The position numbers and the translations under genes were made by a program. This document shows, one piece after another, positions 1 to 5,326 of a DNA stretch of 5,326 bases. This stretch comes from an uncultured Cellvibrio sp. (GTDB taxonomy: Bacteria > Pseudomonadota > Gammaproteobacteria > Pseudomonadales > Cellvibrionaceae), in assembly GCA_946482345.1 (NCBI GenBank), contig CAMLRJ010000279.1:1-5326 (forward strand), given 5' to 3'. The notes beneath the pieces were generated by a model. That model was not told the DNA's origin. It worked only from the letters and a program-made list of their open reading frames with translations, and did no database searches. Every line of letters starts with the position of its first letter. Within the stretch, counting starts at the first letter, position 1.

Positions 1-309
1 TACCAATGAATCCACATCTACTGTAAATCGTATTTGACGAGATTCCTGTTTTGGTAGACCGGAAATAGGTCCGTGCAGAATAAATTCTTTGCCTGAATCA
101 GATGCAGAAAGCTGATGAGCCAAATATTGATATCCAGAAAAAACACCAATACACAAACCTAAATAAACAGGCAATAAAAATTTAAGCCATCGGTAAAAGC
201 GGATCAAAAATAATAGCGGTATAACAATCAGAGACCAATAAGGGGAAGGTAAATCCTGAAACAGACCAACCGATAAAACAGCAGCAGAAAACAACAAGTA
301 GAAGGGCAT
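1..309 (-). CDS. comEC: ComEC/Rec2-type competence DNA-uptake channel, N-terminal fragment (cut by window edge)
   Basis: ComEC is the inner-membrane channel that carries single-stranded DNA into the cytoplasm in natural transformation. Only the first 103 residues are visible; the frame stays open to the left edge, so the gene is partial here rather than broken. The start is ATG at 309, preceded by a good ribosome-binding site (AAGGA at 320-316, 6-base spacer). Three hydrophobic segments lie at about residues 3-18, 25-38 and 44-60. They lead into a soluble stretch with the motif ILHGPISGLPKQ and then RQIRFTVDVDSL, which matches the N-terminal DUF4131 region of ComEC (glycine, 'glP', then an 'rF.v.v' strand). 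The metallo-beta-lactamase-like and competence domains would lie outside the window. The DUF3592 gene ends 34 bases upstream on the same strand, so the two may be co-transcribed. The divergent DUF2062 gene nearby is a known neighbour of comEC in pseudomonads. The family call rests on this N-terminal region only. Confidence 0.82.
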   Translation of the reverse strand, partial: MPFYLLFSAAVLSVGLFQDLPSPYWSLIVIPLLFLIRFYRWLKFLLPVYLGLCIGVFSGYQYLAHQLSASDSGKEFILHGPISGLPKQESRQIRFTVDVDSLV

Positions 310-343
310 AACTCATCCTTGAATTACAAATTAATATTTAACT

Positions 344-1042
344 TTACGCTTTTTTAGGTAAAAACCGAATGTCCATCCAATATTTTTTTGGATTATTTGC
401 CTCAATCAGAACATCAATATTTTCCGTTTTTATAAAGTCAGTTGGATCAAACCAGATATTATCGCTTTCAAATTCATGCAATTCATTGGTAGCAGAATTT
501 AACCACTGACTCACAATAACAAACGGATGCCTGCCGTTAACTGTGATTGATTCGTTTAGTGTCACTGCCTGAATTTTTGTCTGAATCGAAACACCATTGG
601 CAAGCAAGTATTCGCGTTTTTTATTCCCTAAAAAACCAAACAATAAAATACCACCACCAATAGCCAGAAATATGCTTCCCAGGATACCCAGTATAAATTC
701 ACCCAAATGCAATGAAAAAAAACCATTCACTTGCGCATCATTCGGATTGGATTCCAGATAAAGAATTTCTACCGATTCACCAACATCATAGGAAGGTGGA
801 TTGCTGGATACAGAGGAGACAAACTGATATTCCTTGCCATCATTCGCTACAAATTTGATGACAGGAGCATAGGTTGATGAAGAATTATCAGAACGCTTGG
901 TTTCGAAATCGATTACCTGCCCGTCAGCTTTAAGTGAGGATGCGATAAATTTATTGGTATGCTGGTTCACCACAAATGCACCAATCAACATTCCAATACC
1001 AATAATCGTAAACATATATTTAATAATCGAAAGTGCTTTCAT
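344..1042 (-). CDS. DUF3592 family membrane protein, function unknown
   Basis: This is a 232-residue protein with a short cytoplasmic N-terminus and a transmembrane helix at about residues 6-26. A soluble, mostly beta-strand region follows at about 38-108, and a second long hydrophobic helix at about 114-138. A C-terminal soluble domain ends with a 'NPKKYWMDIRFLPKK' signature. The central block (ADGQVIDFE..., then PVIKFVANDGKEYQF..., then VGESVEILYLESNPNDAQV) is the typical DUF3592 pattern. That fold sits in the periplasm or at the membrane face and has no assigned biochemical role. The start is ambiguous. ATG at 1042 has AGGG nine bases upstream, and an adjacent TTG at 1045 has the same AGGG six bases upstream; the products differ by one residue. 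I chose the ATG. The gene lies 34 bases upstream of comEC on the same strand and diverges from the DUF2062 gene. Family membership is fairly safe; any link to competence is only by position. Confidence 0.8.
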   Translation of the reverse strand: MKALSIIKYMFTIIGIGMLIGAFVVNQHTNKFIASSLKADGQVIDFETKRSDNSSSTYAPVIKFVANDGKEYQFVSSVSSNPPSYDVGESVEILYLESNPNDAQVNGFFSLHLGEFILGILGSIFLAIGGGILLFGFLGNKKREYLLANGVSIQTKIQAVTLNESITVNGRHPFVIVSQWLNSATNELHEFESDNIWFDPTDFIKTENIDVLIEANNPKKYWMDIRFLPKKA

Positions 1043-1221
1043 CAATACTGACCCTGTATATCAAATGTTATGGCGGTTGTCGCAATTCTGAACCCCGGGC
1101 ATGCTGTCATAAATTGGTTATCTTCGCCAGCCAGAATGGGCATCCAGACTGGATTATTGATAGTTTTTACCCATAATTATCGGCATAATGTCGTGTCTTT
1201 TTTCAGGTTGCTCAGTTTCTA
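1043..1221. other. Divergent intergenic region between DUF3592 and DUF2062 genes
   Basis: This 179-base region must hold the start signals for both divergent genes. A candidate rightward promoter is described separately. No convincing leftward promoter could be picked out: the near-consensus hexamers found are either wrongly spaced or too close to the start codon. It contains a CCCGGG palindrome at about 1094-1099 followed by GCATGC, with no clear operator. No RNA gene or repeat is visible. Confidence 0.5.
1150..1177 (+). promoter_or_regulatory. Weak candidate sigma70-type promoter for the DUF2062 gene
   Basis: A -10-like CATAAT at 1172-1177 (five of six consensus positions) lies 16 bases after TGGATT at 1150-1155 (three of six). 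Transcription would start near 1184, giving a leader of about 38 bases before the ATG at 1222. A second CATAAT at 1184-1189 has no properly spaced -35. The leader has only a poor ribosome-binding site (CAGG at 1204-1207, 14 bases from the ATG). This is a guess based on spacing. Confidence 0.25.
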
Positions 1222-1812
1222 ATGGCTCGTAAGTTACTTAAGCGGTTTTTTCCCAGTCCATCGGATATCAAAAATAACCCCGCCCTGCATTTCCTCGGGG
1301 ATTTGCTGCACGACCCCAATTTATTTCACCTTAATAGACACTCGGTCTCCGTTGCTTTTTTCTGGGGATTGTTTATAGCCATGCTGCCCATACCTGGGCA
1401 AATGGCGGTTGCTGCTATGGCCGCTTTATTTTTCCGCTGCAATTTACCTATTGCTGTTGCTCTGGTCTGGATCACCAATCCATTCACCATGCCATTTTTC
1501 TTTTATATCGCTTATGAAGTCGGCAAATTTATTCTGCAGGTGGACAGTGATACTGCCGCCACTGCCGCAGCAGTTACCAGCATGGACTTCGGCAGCTTGT
1601 GGGATCTGATTGTGGATAACCAATACAGAGCCGCACTCAATTGGCTGGGAAATGAACTGGGCAGCGTATGGAAACCTTTTCTGTTAGGTTCTTTGATTAC
1701 GGGTTTGGCATTCGGTGCATTGGGATATTTTGGCATGCAGGGCTATTGGCGATGGCATGCAGTAAAAGCCTGGAATAAGCGCAAGTTAATTCGCACACAA
1801 AAATCAAATTAA
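1222..1812 (+). CDS. DUF2062 family inner-membrane protein, function unknown
   Basis: This is a 196-residue protein with a basic N-terminus (MARKLLKRFFPSP). It carries the diagnostic DUF2062 core: a 'HSVSVAFFWGLFIAMLPIPGQM' type segment at 40-61, then 'NLPIAVALVWITNPFTMPFFFY' at 74-95. In this family the first segment is a glycine/proline-interrupted hydrophobic hairpin and the asparagine-proline of the second is strongly conserved. Hydrophobic segments lie at about 42-73, 76-103 and 150-173, with a basic C-terminal tail (VKAWNKRKLIR). An alanine/threonine-rich loop at about 108-120 is probably exposed. The length is usual for the family. The biochemical role is unknown. DUF2062 genes commonly neighbour comEC in pseudomonads, here with a DUF3592 gene between them. 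The ribosome-binding site is weak, but the ATG at 1222 begins exactly where the family's conserved N-terminus is expected. The gene converges on rluB. Confidence 0.88.
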   Translation: MARKLLKRFFPSPSDIKNNPALHFLGDLLHDPNLFHLNRHSVSVAFFWGLFIAMLPIPGQMAVAAMAALFFRCNLPIAVALVWITNPFTMPFFFYIAYEVGKFILQVDSDTAATAAAVTSMDFGSLWDLIVDNQYRAALNWLGNELGSVWKPFLLGSLITGLAFGALGYFGMQGYWRWHAVKAWNKRKLIRTQKSN

Positions 1813-1817
1813 CCTGG

Positions 1818-1843
1818 CAAAAATAAAGTGGGCAACGCCCACT
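1818..1843 (-). terminator. Rho-independent terminator at the end of rluB
   Basis: A perfect 7-base-pair stem (AGTGGGC at 1827-1833, GCCCACT at 1837-1843) closes a 3-base loop. Read on the minus strand, the stem is followed directly by TTATTTTTG (1826-1818), a proper U-rich tract, so it should end transcripts leaving rluB 29 bases earlier. Read on the plus strand, it is followed by CTATACTAG, a poor tract, so it would serve the convergent DUF2062 gene weakly at best. Confidence 0.8.
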
Positions 1844-1871
1844 CTATACTAGTTTTGACACAACAATTGAC

Positions 1872-2912
1872 TCAGGATTTTTTGGGCTTGGTGACTCTGG
1901 GAGAATGATTTGCTGCTCGCAGCTTTTTCTCGTGACGTGCACGCGCCATTTTTTCTTCGCGACTGGGTTCAACAATTTTTGTTAATTTGTTGCTATCGAA
2001 ACCAGCTGTCAAACACAAATCTGCAATTTCTCTTTCAGTTAATTCCAGCCATTGACCAACACGTACATGTGACGGAATAAAAATATTGCCATAACGCACA
2101 CGTTTTAATCGGCTGACTTTAACACCTTGCGACTCCCACAAACGACGCACTTCGCGATTTCGTCCTTCCATCACCACGCAATAAAACCAGCGATTACGCG
2201 ACTCACCTGCACCCTCTACAATATCGGTAAAACGTGCAACACCATCTTCGAGCAATACACCTTCGCGCAATGCACGCAACATCTCATCGTCAACTGCGCC
2301 TTGAATACGCACTAAATATTCGCGATCAATAACCGATGATGGATGCATTAATTTATTTGCCAGTTCACCATCGTTAGTGAATAACAACAAACCACTGGTA
2401 TTAAAATCCAGACGTCCCACAGAAATCCACCGTTCACCTTTTACCGAAGGCAAGCGATCATAAACACTTGGTCGCCCTTCAGGATCGGAACGCGAACAAA
2501 TTTCGCCTTCTGGTTTGTTATACAAAATGACTCGACGACGCGAAGCTTCGGGACTGATAACAATCCGCTGGCCATTCACAAAAATTTTATCTTTAGGTGT
2601 AACACGATCACCCAGTTTTGCAATTCGATCATTTATTTTGATATGACCGGCTTCAATAATACCTTCTATTTCACGACGGGAACCAATTCCGGTTCGAGCC
2701 AATACCTTTTGTAATTTTTCACCAACAGGCGCTGGCGCTTGTACAAGCCCGTCAGAAGGCTGATCAACTCTGGCTGATTTTTTCTCTGCCGGTTTTTTTT
2801 GATAAGTTTTCTTCTCAGCTGATTTTTTGTCAGCTGTCGATTTTGCTTTGTTAGCAACCGCTGGCTTCACAGCCCTGGCGGGTTTTTGGGGTTTGTCTGT
2901 AATTTTTTTCAC
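1872..2912 (-). CDS. rluB: 23S rRNA pseudouridine synthase B (RluB)
   Basis: RluB converts one uridine of 23S rRNA (U2605 in E. coli) to pseudouridine during large-subunit maturation. From a GTG at 2912 the product is 346 residues, longer than E. coli RluB (about 290). The extra length is a Lys/Ala-rich tail at 1-63 and a basic C-terminal tail at about 317-346, both plausibly RNA-contacting. An S4 RNA-binding domain lies at about 66-111 (EKLQKVLARTGIGSRREIE). It is followed by the RsuA/RluB-family catalytic domain with LYNKPEG at 130-136, the catalytic motif GRLDFNTSGLLL with Asp169, and the family box EGRNREVRRLWE at 249-260. All key elements are intact. The GTG has no ribosome-binding site upstream; AAGGTG at 2915-2910 includes the GTG itself and is ideally spaced for an ATT at 2903 (see findings). 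The gene is probably the last of the scpA-scpB-rluB transcript and is followed by a good terminator. RluB is preferred over RluE/RluF or RsuA because of its length, tails and the scpAB neighbourhood. Confidence 0.93.
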   Translation of the reverse strand: MKKITDKPQKPARAVKPAVANKAKSTADKKSAEKKTYQKKPAEKKSARVDQPSDGLVQAPAPVGEKLQKVLARTGIGSRREIEGIIEAGHIKINDRIAKLGDRVTPKDKIFVNGQRIVISPEASRRRVILYNKPEGEICSRSDPEGRPSVYDRLPSVKGERWISVGRLDFNTSGLLLFTNDGELANKLMHPSSVIDREYLVRIQGAVDDEMLRALREGVLLEDGVARFTDIVEGAGESRNRWFYCVVMEGRNREVRRLWESQGVKVSRLKRVRYGNIFIPSHVRVGQWLELTEREIADLCLTAGFDSNKLTKIVEPSREEKMARARHEKKLRAANHSPRVTKPKKS

Positions 2913-2939
2913 CTTAAAAAATAAAAATAGAATTCAAAT

Positions 2940-3054
2940 TTTCACCCCCTCCTAACCTCCCCCTTGGCAAGGGGGAGGGACTTTACTCCCCACTTAATAC
3001 AAAGTGAGATCTGTCCCCTCCCCTTACCAAGGGGAGGGTTAGGGTGGGGTGAAA
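2940..3054. repeat. Inverted doublet of GC-rich hairpins, REPIN/BIME-like element
   Basis: Two 42-base arms, 2940-2981 and 3013-3054, are inverted copies of each other, identical at 35 of 42 positions by hand alignment, and are separated by a 31-base linker. Each arm starts at its outer end with TTTCACCCC. Each holds its own perfect 10-base-pair stem with a 3-base loop: 2956-2965 with 2969-2978, and 3016-3025 with 3029-3038. Two of the differences between arms are base-pair swaps that keep both stems intact. The linker contains a small CACTT/AAGTG inverted repeat (2991-2995, 3002-3006). This is the architecture of REP doublets, non-autonomous elements moved by RAYT (TnpA-REP) transposases in gammaproteobacteria. 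Assignment to that class is inference, since copy number elsewhere cannot be seen. It fills nearly all of the scpB-rluB gap. Neither hairpin is followed by a U tract in either direction, so it is not a classic terminator. Confidence 0.75.
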
Positions 3055-3909
3055 TTAATTTTCCTGCGGCTTTTTCATTTCAGATTCAGCAACATCATCA
3101 TCCACCGCATCCATAAACGCTTCTTCACCATCAACAAACTCTTCCGTCACTGGTTGTGCTTCCAGCTCGGTTAATGATGGCAAATCAGTTTGATCCGGAA
3201 TCGGCGTATCAGTGTCTTTTTCACCAACACCCTCTTCAACCAGATTCAACATTGGATTGATTTCATCAAGATCGCGAATTTCACTCAAGCTGGGTAATTC
3301 TTCCAAACTTTTTAAATTGAAATAATCCAAAAATTGACGAGTGGTTGCATATAAAGATGGGCGACCCGGAACATCTCTATGACCGACTACTTTTACCCAA
3401 TCTCGTTCCAATAAAGTTTTCATGATATGAGAGCTGACAGCCACACCACGAATTTCTTCGATATCACCACGCGTAATCGGTTGACGGTAGGCAATTAACG
3501 ATAAAGTTTCCAACAATGCACGCGAATATTTTTGCGGTTTTTCATCCCACAAACGACCAACCCATGGAGCCAGATCATCACAGACTTGAAAACGCCAACC
3601 GGAAGCTACTTCTTTTAATTCAAAACCGCGACCTTTGGTTTCTGCTTGAATATCTTCCAAGGCTGCTTGAATTTCTTCTTTGCTGGGCGCAACAAAAGTG
3701 TCAAATAATTCGAGAATTTTTGCGACTGATATAGGTTGCCCTGCCGCCAAAACTGCGCCCTCGACAATACGGCGTAACATGGCTTGATCAACAGGCATTT
3801 GCGTAGGTAATGCAACTTCAACGCTGTCATCAACATCCGCTTGCACAACCTCATTTATGTCAGATTGATCAAACTCATCCGTTTCATGATCATCAGTAAT
3901 GTCGTTCAT
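3055..3909 (-). CDS. scpB: Segregation and condensation protein B (ScpB)
   Basis: ScpB dimerises and binds the kleisin ScpA in the Smc-ScpAB condensin that organises and segregates the chromosome. The product is 284 residues. The family core is two winged-helix domains, at about 43-118 (MLRRIVEGAVLAAGQPIS onward) and about 125-200. The second contains the hallmark LLETLSLIAYRQPITRGDIEEIRGV region (132-156) and the GRPSLYATT box (182-190). The core is flanked by an acidic N-terminal extension of about 37 residues, about a third Asp/Glu, and an acidic, probably disordered C-terminal tail from about 205. Such tails are common in proteobacterial ScpB. The start is ATG at 3909. Its ribosome-binding site is poor (GTGA, seven bases upstream), and internal ATG codons at residues 38 and 44, just before the core, are alternatives. 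It follows scpA by 33 bases on the same strand. The hairpin doublet begins right after its TAA. Confidence 0.95.
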   Translation of the reverse strand: MNDITDDHETDEFDQSDINEVVQADVDDSVEVALPTQMPVDQAMLRRIVEGAVLAAGQPISVAKILELFDTFVAPSKEEIQAALEDIQAETKGRGFELKEVASGWRFQVCDDLAPWVGRLWDEKPQKYSRALLETLSLIAYRQPITRGDIEEIRGVAVSSHIMKTLLERDWVKVVGHRDVPGRPSLYATTRQFLDYFNLKSLEELPSLSEIRDLDEINPMLNLVEEGVGEKDTDTPIPDQTDLPSLTELEAQPVTEEFVDGEEAFMDAVDDDVAESEMKKPQEN

Positions 3910-3942
3910 AATATTTCACAAATAATAAGTAAAAATAAAAAA

Positions 3943-4806
3943 TTATTGACTACGCGCTTTAACGTGAATCGGGCCAAAATCTTCGCTCTGCACAATTTCT
4001 ACCAAAGATTCTTTAATTAACTCCATCACGGCCAGGAAAGTGACAACAACCCCCAAACGTCCTTCTTCTACTTTAAATAAACTCACAAAAGGCACAAAAC
4101 TTTGATTGGCCAATCTATCCAGAACTTGCGCCATACGTTCACGAGTGGATAATTTTTCTTTTGATACGTGATGCGATTCAAACATGTCAGCACGACGCAA
4201 AACCTCAGAAAGCGCCAGCAATAATTCCTGCAATTCCACATCCGGTTCCGGGCGAATCAAACTGCGATCAGGTGCTTGTGCAGAGGCAACAAAAATATTA
4301 CGTCCGACACGGGGCATAGCATCCACATCTTCTGCCGCTTTTTTGAATCGTTCATATTCTTGCAAACGACGAATCAACGAAGCACGAGGATCTTCCTCTT
4401 CCTCAATTTCATCACCGGAGCGCGGCAACAACATTCGCGACTTGATTTCCGCCAACATCGCCGCCATCACCAGATATTCTGCCGCCAATTCAAATTGATG
4501 CGACTGCATCAGATCCACATACGCCATATATTGGGTTGTGATTTGCGAAACGTTGATATCCAGAATGTCGATGTTCTGACGGCGAATAAGATAAAGCAGT
4601 AAATCCAACGGACCTTCAAATGCTTCAAGGAAAACTTCCAAAGCATCCGGCGGAATGTATAAATCTTGCGGTAACTGGGTATAGGCTTTGCCATGAACCA
4701 TCGCAAACGGCATTTCGCTTTGCTGGGGCACAGTCGCTGGCGGAACAGCTTCAAAAGAATGCTGCACCGGTGTCGATTCAACGGGGGTATCCAGAGTTTC
4801 TGTCAC
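3943..4806 (-). CDS. scpA: Segregation and condensation protein A (ScpA, kleisin)
   Basis: ScpA is the kleisin subunit that bridges the Smc heads and binds ScpB in the chromosome condensin complex. From the chosen GTG at 4806 it has 287 residues. The frame stays open upstream to a TTG at 4869, but that stretch covers the promoter, and an ATG there is part of the -10 box. The GTG has AGGA at 4818-4815 with an 8-base spacer. The conserved core starts after about 55 extra residues: FEGPLDLLLYLIRRQNIDILDI (63-84), the Smc-neck-binding N-domain; then AEYLVMAAMLAEIKSRMLLP (109-128), a family signature; an acidic run DEIEEEED at 132-139; a linker with coiled-coil character; and a C-terminal winged helix at about 214-279 (VVVTFLAVMELIKE) that would contact Smc. 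Everything expected is intact. scpB follows by 33 bases. Confidence 0.95.
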   Translation of the reverse strand: MTETLDTPVESTPVQHSFEAVPPATVPQQSEMPFAMVHGKAYTQLPQDLYIPPDALEVFLEAFEGPLDLLLYLIRRQNIDILDINVSQITTQYMAYVDLMQSHQFELAAEYLVMAAMLAEIKSRMLLPRSGDEIEEEEDPRASLIRRLQEYERFKKAAEDVDAMPRVGRNIFVASAQAPDRSLIRPEPDVELQELLLALSEVLRRADMFESHHVSKEKLSTRERMAQVLDRLANQSFVPFVSLFKVEEGRLGVVVTFLAVMELIKESLVEIVQSEDFGPIHVKARSQ

Positions 4807-4814
4807 AAGCGAAT

Positions 4815-4818
4815 TCCT
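4815..4818 (-). promoter_or_regulatory. Ribosome-binding site that decides the scpA start
   Basis: AGGA on the minus strand is followed by an 8-base spacer and GTG at 4806-4804. It is the only well-spaced site in the leader downstream of the scpA promoter and favours the GTG over the upstream TTG (4869) and ATG (4851). Confidence 0.75.
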
Positions 4819-4849
4819 GACCAAGCCATAGGCGTAAAACAAGGGCGGC

Positions 4850-4879
4850 ATTATAGCCCGACCACTCAAAGGCTGTCAC
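4850..4879 (-). promoter_or_regulatory. Sigma70-type promoter of the scpA-scpB-rluB unit
   Basis: On the minus strand, a perfect -10 hexamer TATAAT at 4855-4850 is preceded by GTGACA at 4879-4874 (five of six -35 consensus positions) with an 18-base spacer. Transcription would start near 4843, giving a leader of about 37 bases that contains the AGGA site and the GTG start of scpA at 4806. This promoter lies inside the longer open frame and rules out the upstream TTG and ATG as starts for transcripts from here. yciO ends about 76 bases upstream with no visible terminator, so read-through from yciO may add to expression. Confidence 0.7.
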
Positions 4880-4955
4880 AGGTCTTTTTGGATTTTGCAG
4901 ATTATCAATAATTCTTTTTAATTCAATATGTTATCTATGTGACAGTATTTTTAAC

Positions 4956-5326
4956 CTATCCCATAAACCCCTCAAAATCCCCCTTACCCTGACGAATCAA
5001 TTGCGGAGTTTCTTCCGTCAAATCAATCACAGTTGTAGGTTCCAGGCCACAAAAACCACCGTCGATTACCAGATCAACCTGATGCTCCAGTTGTTCGCGG
5101 ATTTCATAGGGATCACTCAGGGGAAATTCGTCACCAGGTAGCAGCAGACTTGAAGTCATCAGCGGTTCGGCAAGTTCTGTTAACAAGGCTTGGGTGATTG
5201 GATTGTCCGGTACGCGCAGGCCTATGGTTTTACGTTTGGGGTGCAATAAACGGCGGGGAACTTCGGAGGTGGCTTCGAGGATAAAAGTAAATGCACCCGG
5301 CGTACTCTTTTTCAGTAATCGGAAAC
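4956..5326 (-). CDS. yciO: YciO, Sua5/YrdC-family protein, C-terminal part (cut by window edge)
   Basis: The reading frame enters from the right edge and ends at TAG (4958-4956), showing 122 complete residues, so more than half of the usual roughly 206-residue protein. The visible sequence runs through RLLKKSTPGAFTFIL, EVPRRLLHPKRKTIGLRV, an LLPGDEFPLSDPYEIREQL segment, then VDLVIDGGFCGLEPTTVIDL and GKGDFEGF. These match the YciO branch of the Sua5/YrdC/YciO fold. The KR-K-T-x-G-x-R-V and T-T-V-I-D-L boxes belong to the nucleotide- and RNA-binding surface of the family. YrdC and Sua5 make threonylcarbamoyl-AMP for the t6A tRNA modification; the role of YciO is less settled, so no reaction is assigned here. 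A TTG at 5246 lies inside this conserved sequence and is not the start. yciO beside scpAB and rluB is a recurrent gammaproteobacterial arrangement. Confidence 0.92.
   Translation of the reverse strand, partial: FRLLKKSTPGAFTFILEATSEVPRRLLHPKRKTIGLRVPDNPITQALLTELAEPLMTSSLLLPGDEFPLSDPYEIREQLEHQVDLVIDGGFCGLEPTTVIDLTEETPQLIRQGKGDFEGFMG

Noticed and set aside
897..1091. A 64-codon plus-strand frame covering the N-terminus of the DUF3592 gene
   Set aside because: It is antisense to a better supported gene, runs into the intergenic region and has no ribosome-binding site.
1046..1120. Leftward promoter for the DUF3592 gene (TTGCGA with GATATA)
   Set aside because: The -10 match is poor, and transcription would start almost at the start codon, leaving no room for the AGGG ribosome-binding site.
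1157..1189. TTGATA (1157-1162) with CATAAT (1184-1189) as the DUF2062 promoter
   Set aside because: The 21-base spacer is outside the working range for sigma70; the 16-base-spaced TGGATT/CATAAT pair is less unlikely.
2940..3054. Hairpin doublet as a transcription terminator for scpB
   Set aside because: Both stems are strong, but neither is followed by a U-rich tract on either strand. The duplicated inverted layout fits a mobile repeat better.
2940..3054. Repeated arms as a CRISPR array
   Set aside because: There are only two copies, in inverted orientation, each self-palindromic, with one 31-base linker and no cas gene nearby.
4184..4602. Two overlapping open frames of 104 and 108 codons on the plus strand inside scpA
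   Set aside because: They are antisense to the conserved ScpA core, have compositions (Ser/Arg/Asn/His-rich) that mirror the sense codons, and match no family I recognise.
4873..4945. CTGTCACA/TGTGACAG inverted repeat as a terminator after yciO
   Set aside because: The 57-base loop is far too long and no U tract follows, so it is kept only as a possible operator pattern.
5244..5246. TTG at 5246 as the start of a 96-residue protein
   Set aside because: The frame continues upstream to the window edge with clear YciO sequence, so the TTG is an internal leucine codon.

Overview
The window reads as chromosomal DNA of a gammaproteobacterium of moderate GC content. The run yciO-scpA-scpB-rluB on one strand, and a DUF2062 gene divergent from comEC, is the layout known from Pseudomonas and its relatives. 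The protein texture (ScpA core, RluB, YciO) fits Pseudomonadales or Cellvibrionales. The exact genus is inference; a Cellvibrio-like organism is my best guess.

Layout. 1-309 (-) is the N-terminal part of a ComEC-type DNA-uptake channel, cut by the left edge. 344-1042 (-) is a two-helix DUF3592 membrane protein placed just upstream of comEC on the same strand. 1043-1221 is the divergent intergenic region. 1222-1812 (+) is a DUF2062 membrane protein. It converges on rluB, and the 59 bases between them hold a hairpin that works as a terminator for the minus strand. 1872-2912 (-) is rluB. 2940-3054 is a 115-base doublet of two inverted GC-rich hairpins, resembling a REP doublet (REPIN). 3055-3909 (-) is scpB and 3943-4806 (-) is scpA, preceded by a recognisable sigma70-type promoter. 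4956-5326 (-) is the C-terminal part of yciO, cut by the right edge.

How the genes work together. ScpA (kleisin) and ScpB bind Smc to form the chromosome-condensing complex, and scpA-scpB are almost certainly co-transcribed. rluB (23S rRNA pseudouridine synthase) lies downstream with no U-tract terminator between, so it is probably read from the same transcript through the hairpin doublet. yciO lies upstream of the scpA promoter. The DUF3592-comEC pair is a second leftward unit whose only clear physiological theme is DNA uptake.

I found no new multi-gene system. The points most worth a second look are the hairpin doublet with compensatory changes in its stems, the odd start region of rluB (a GTG without an upstream ribosome-binding site, but a perfectly spaced AAGGTG before an ATT), the corrected scpA start inside a longer open frame that covers its promoter, and the DUF3592 gene between DUF2062 and comEC.
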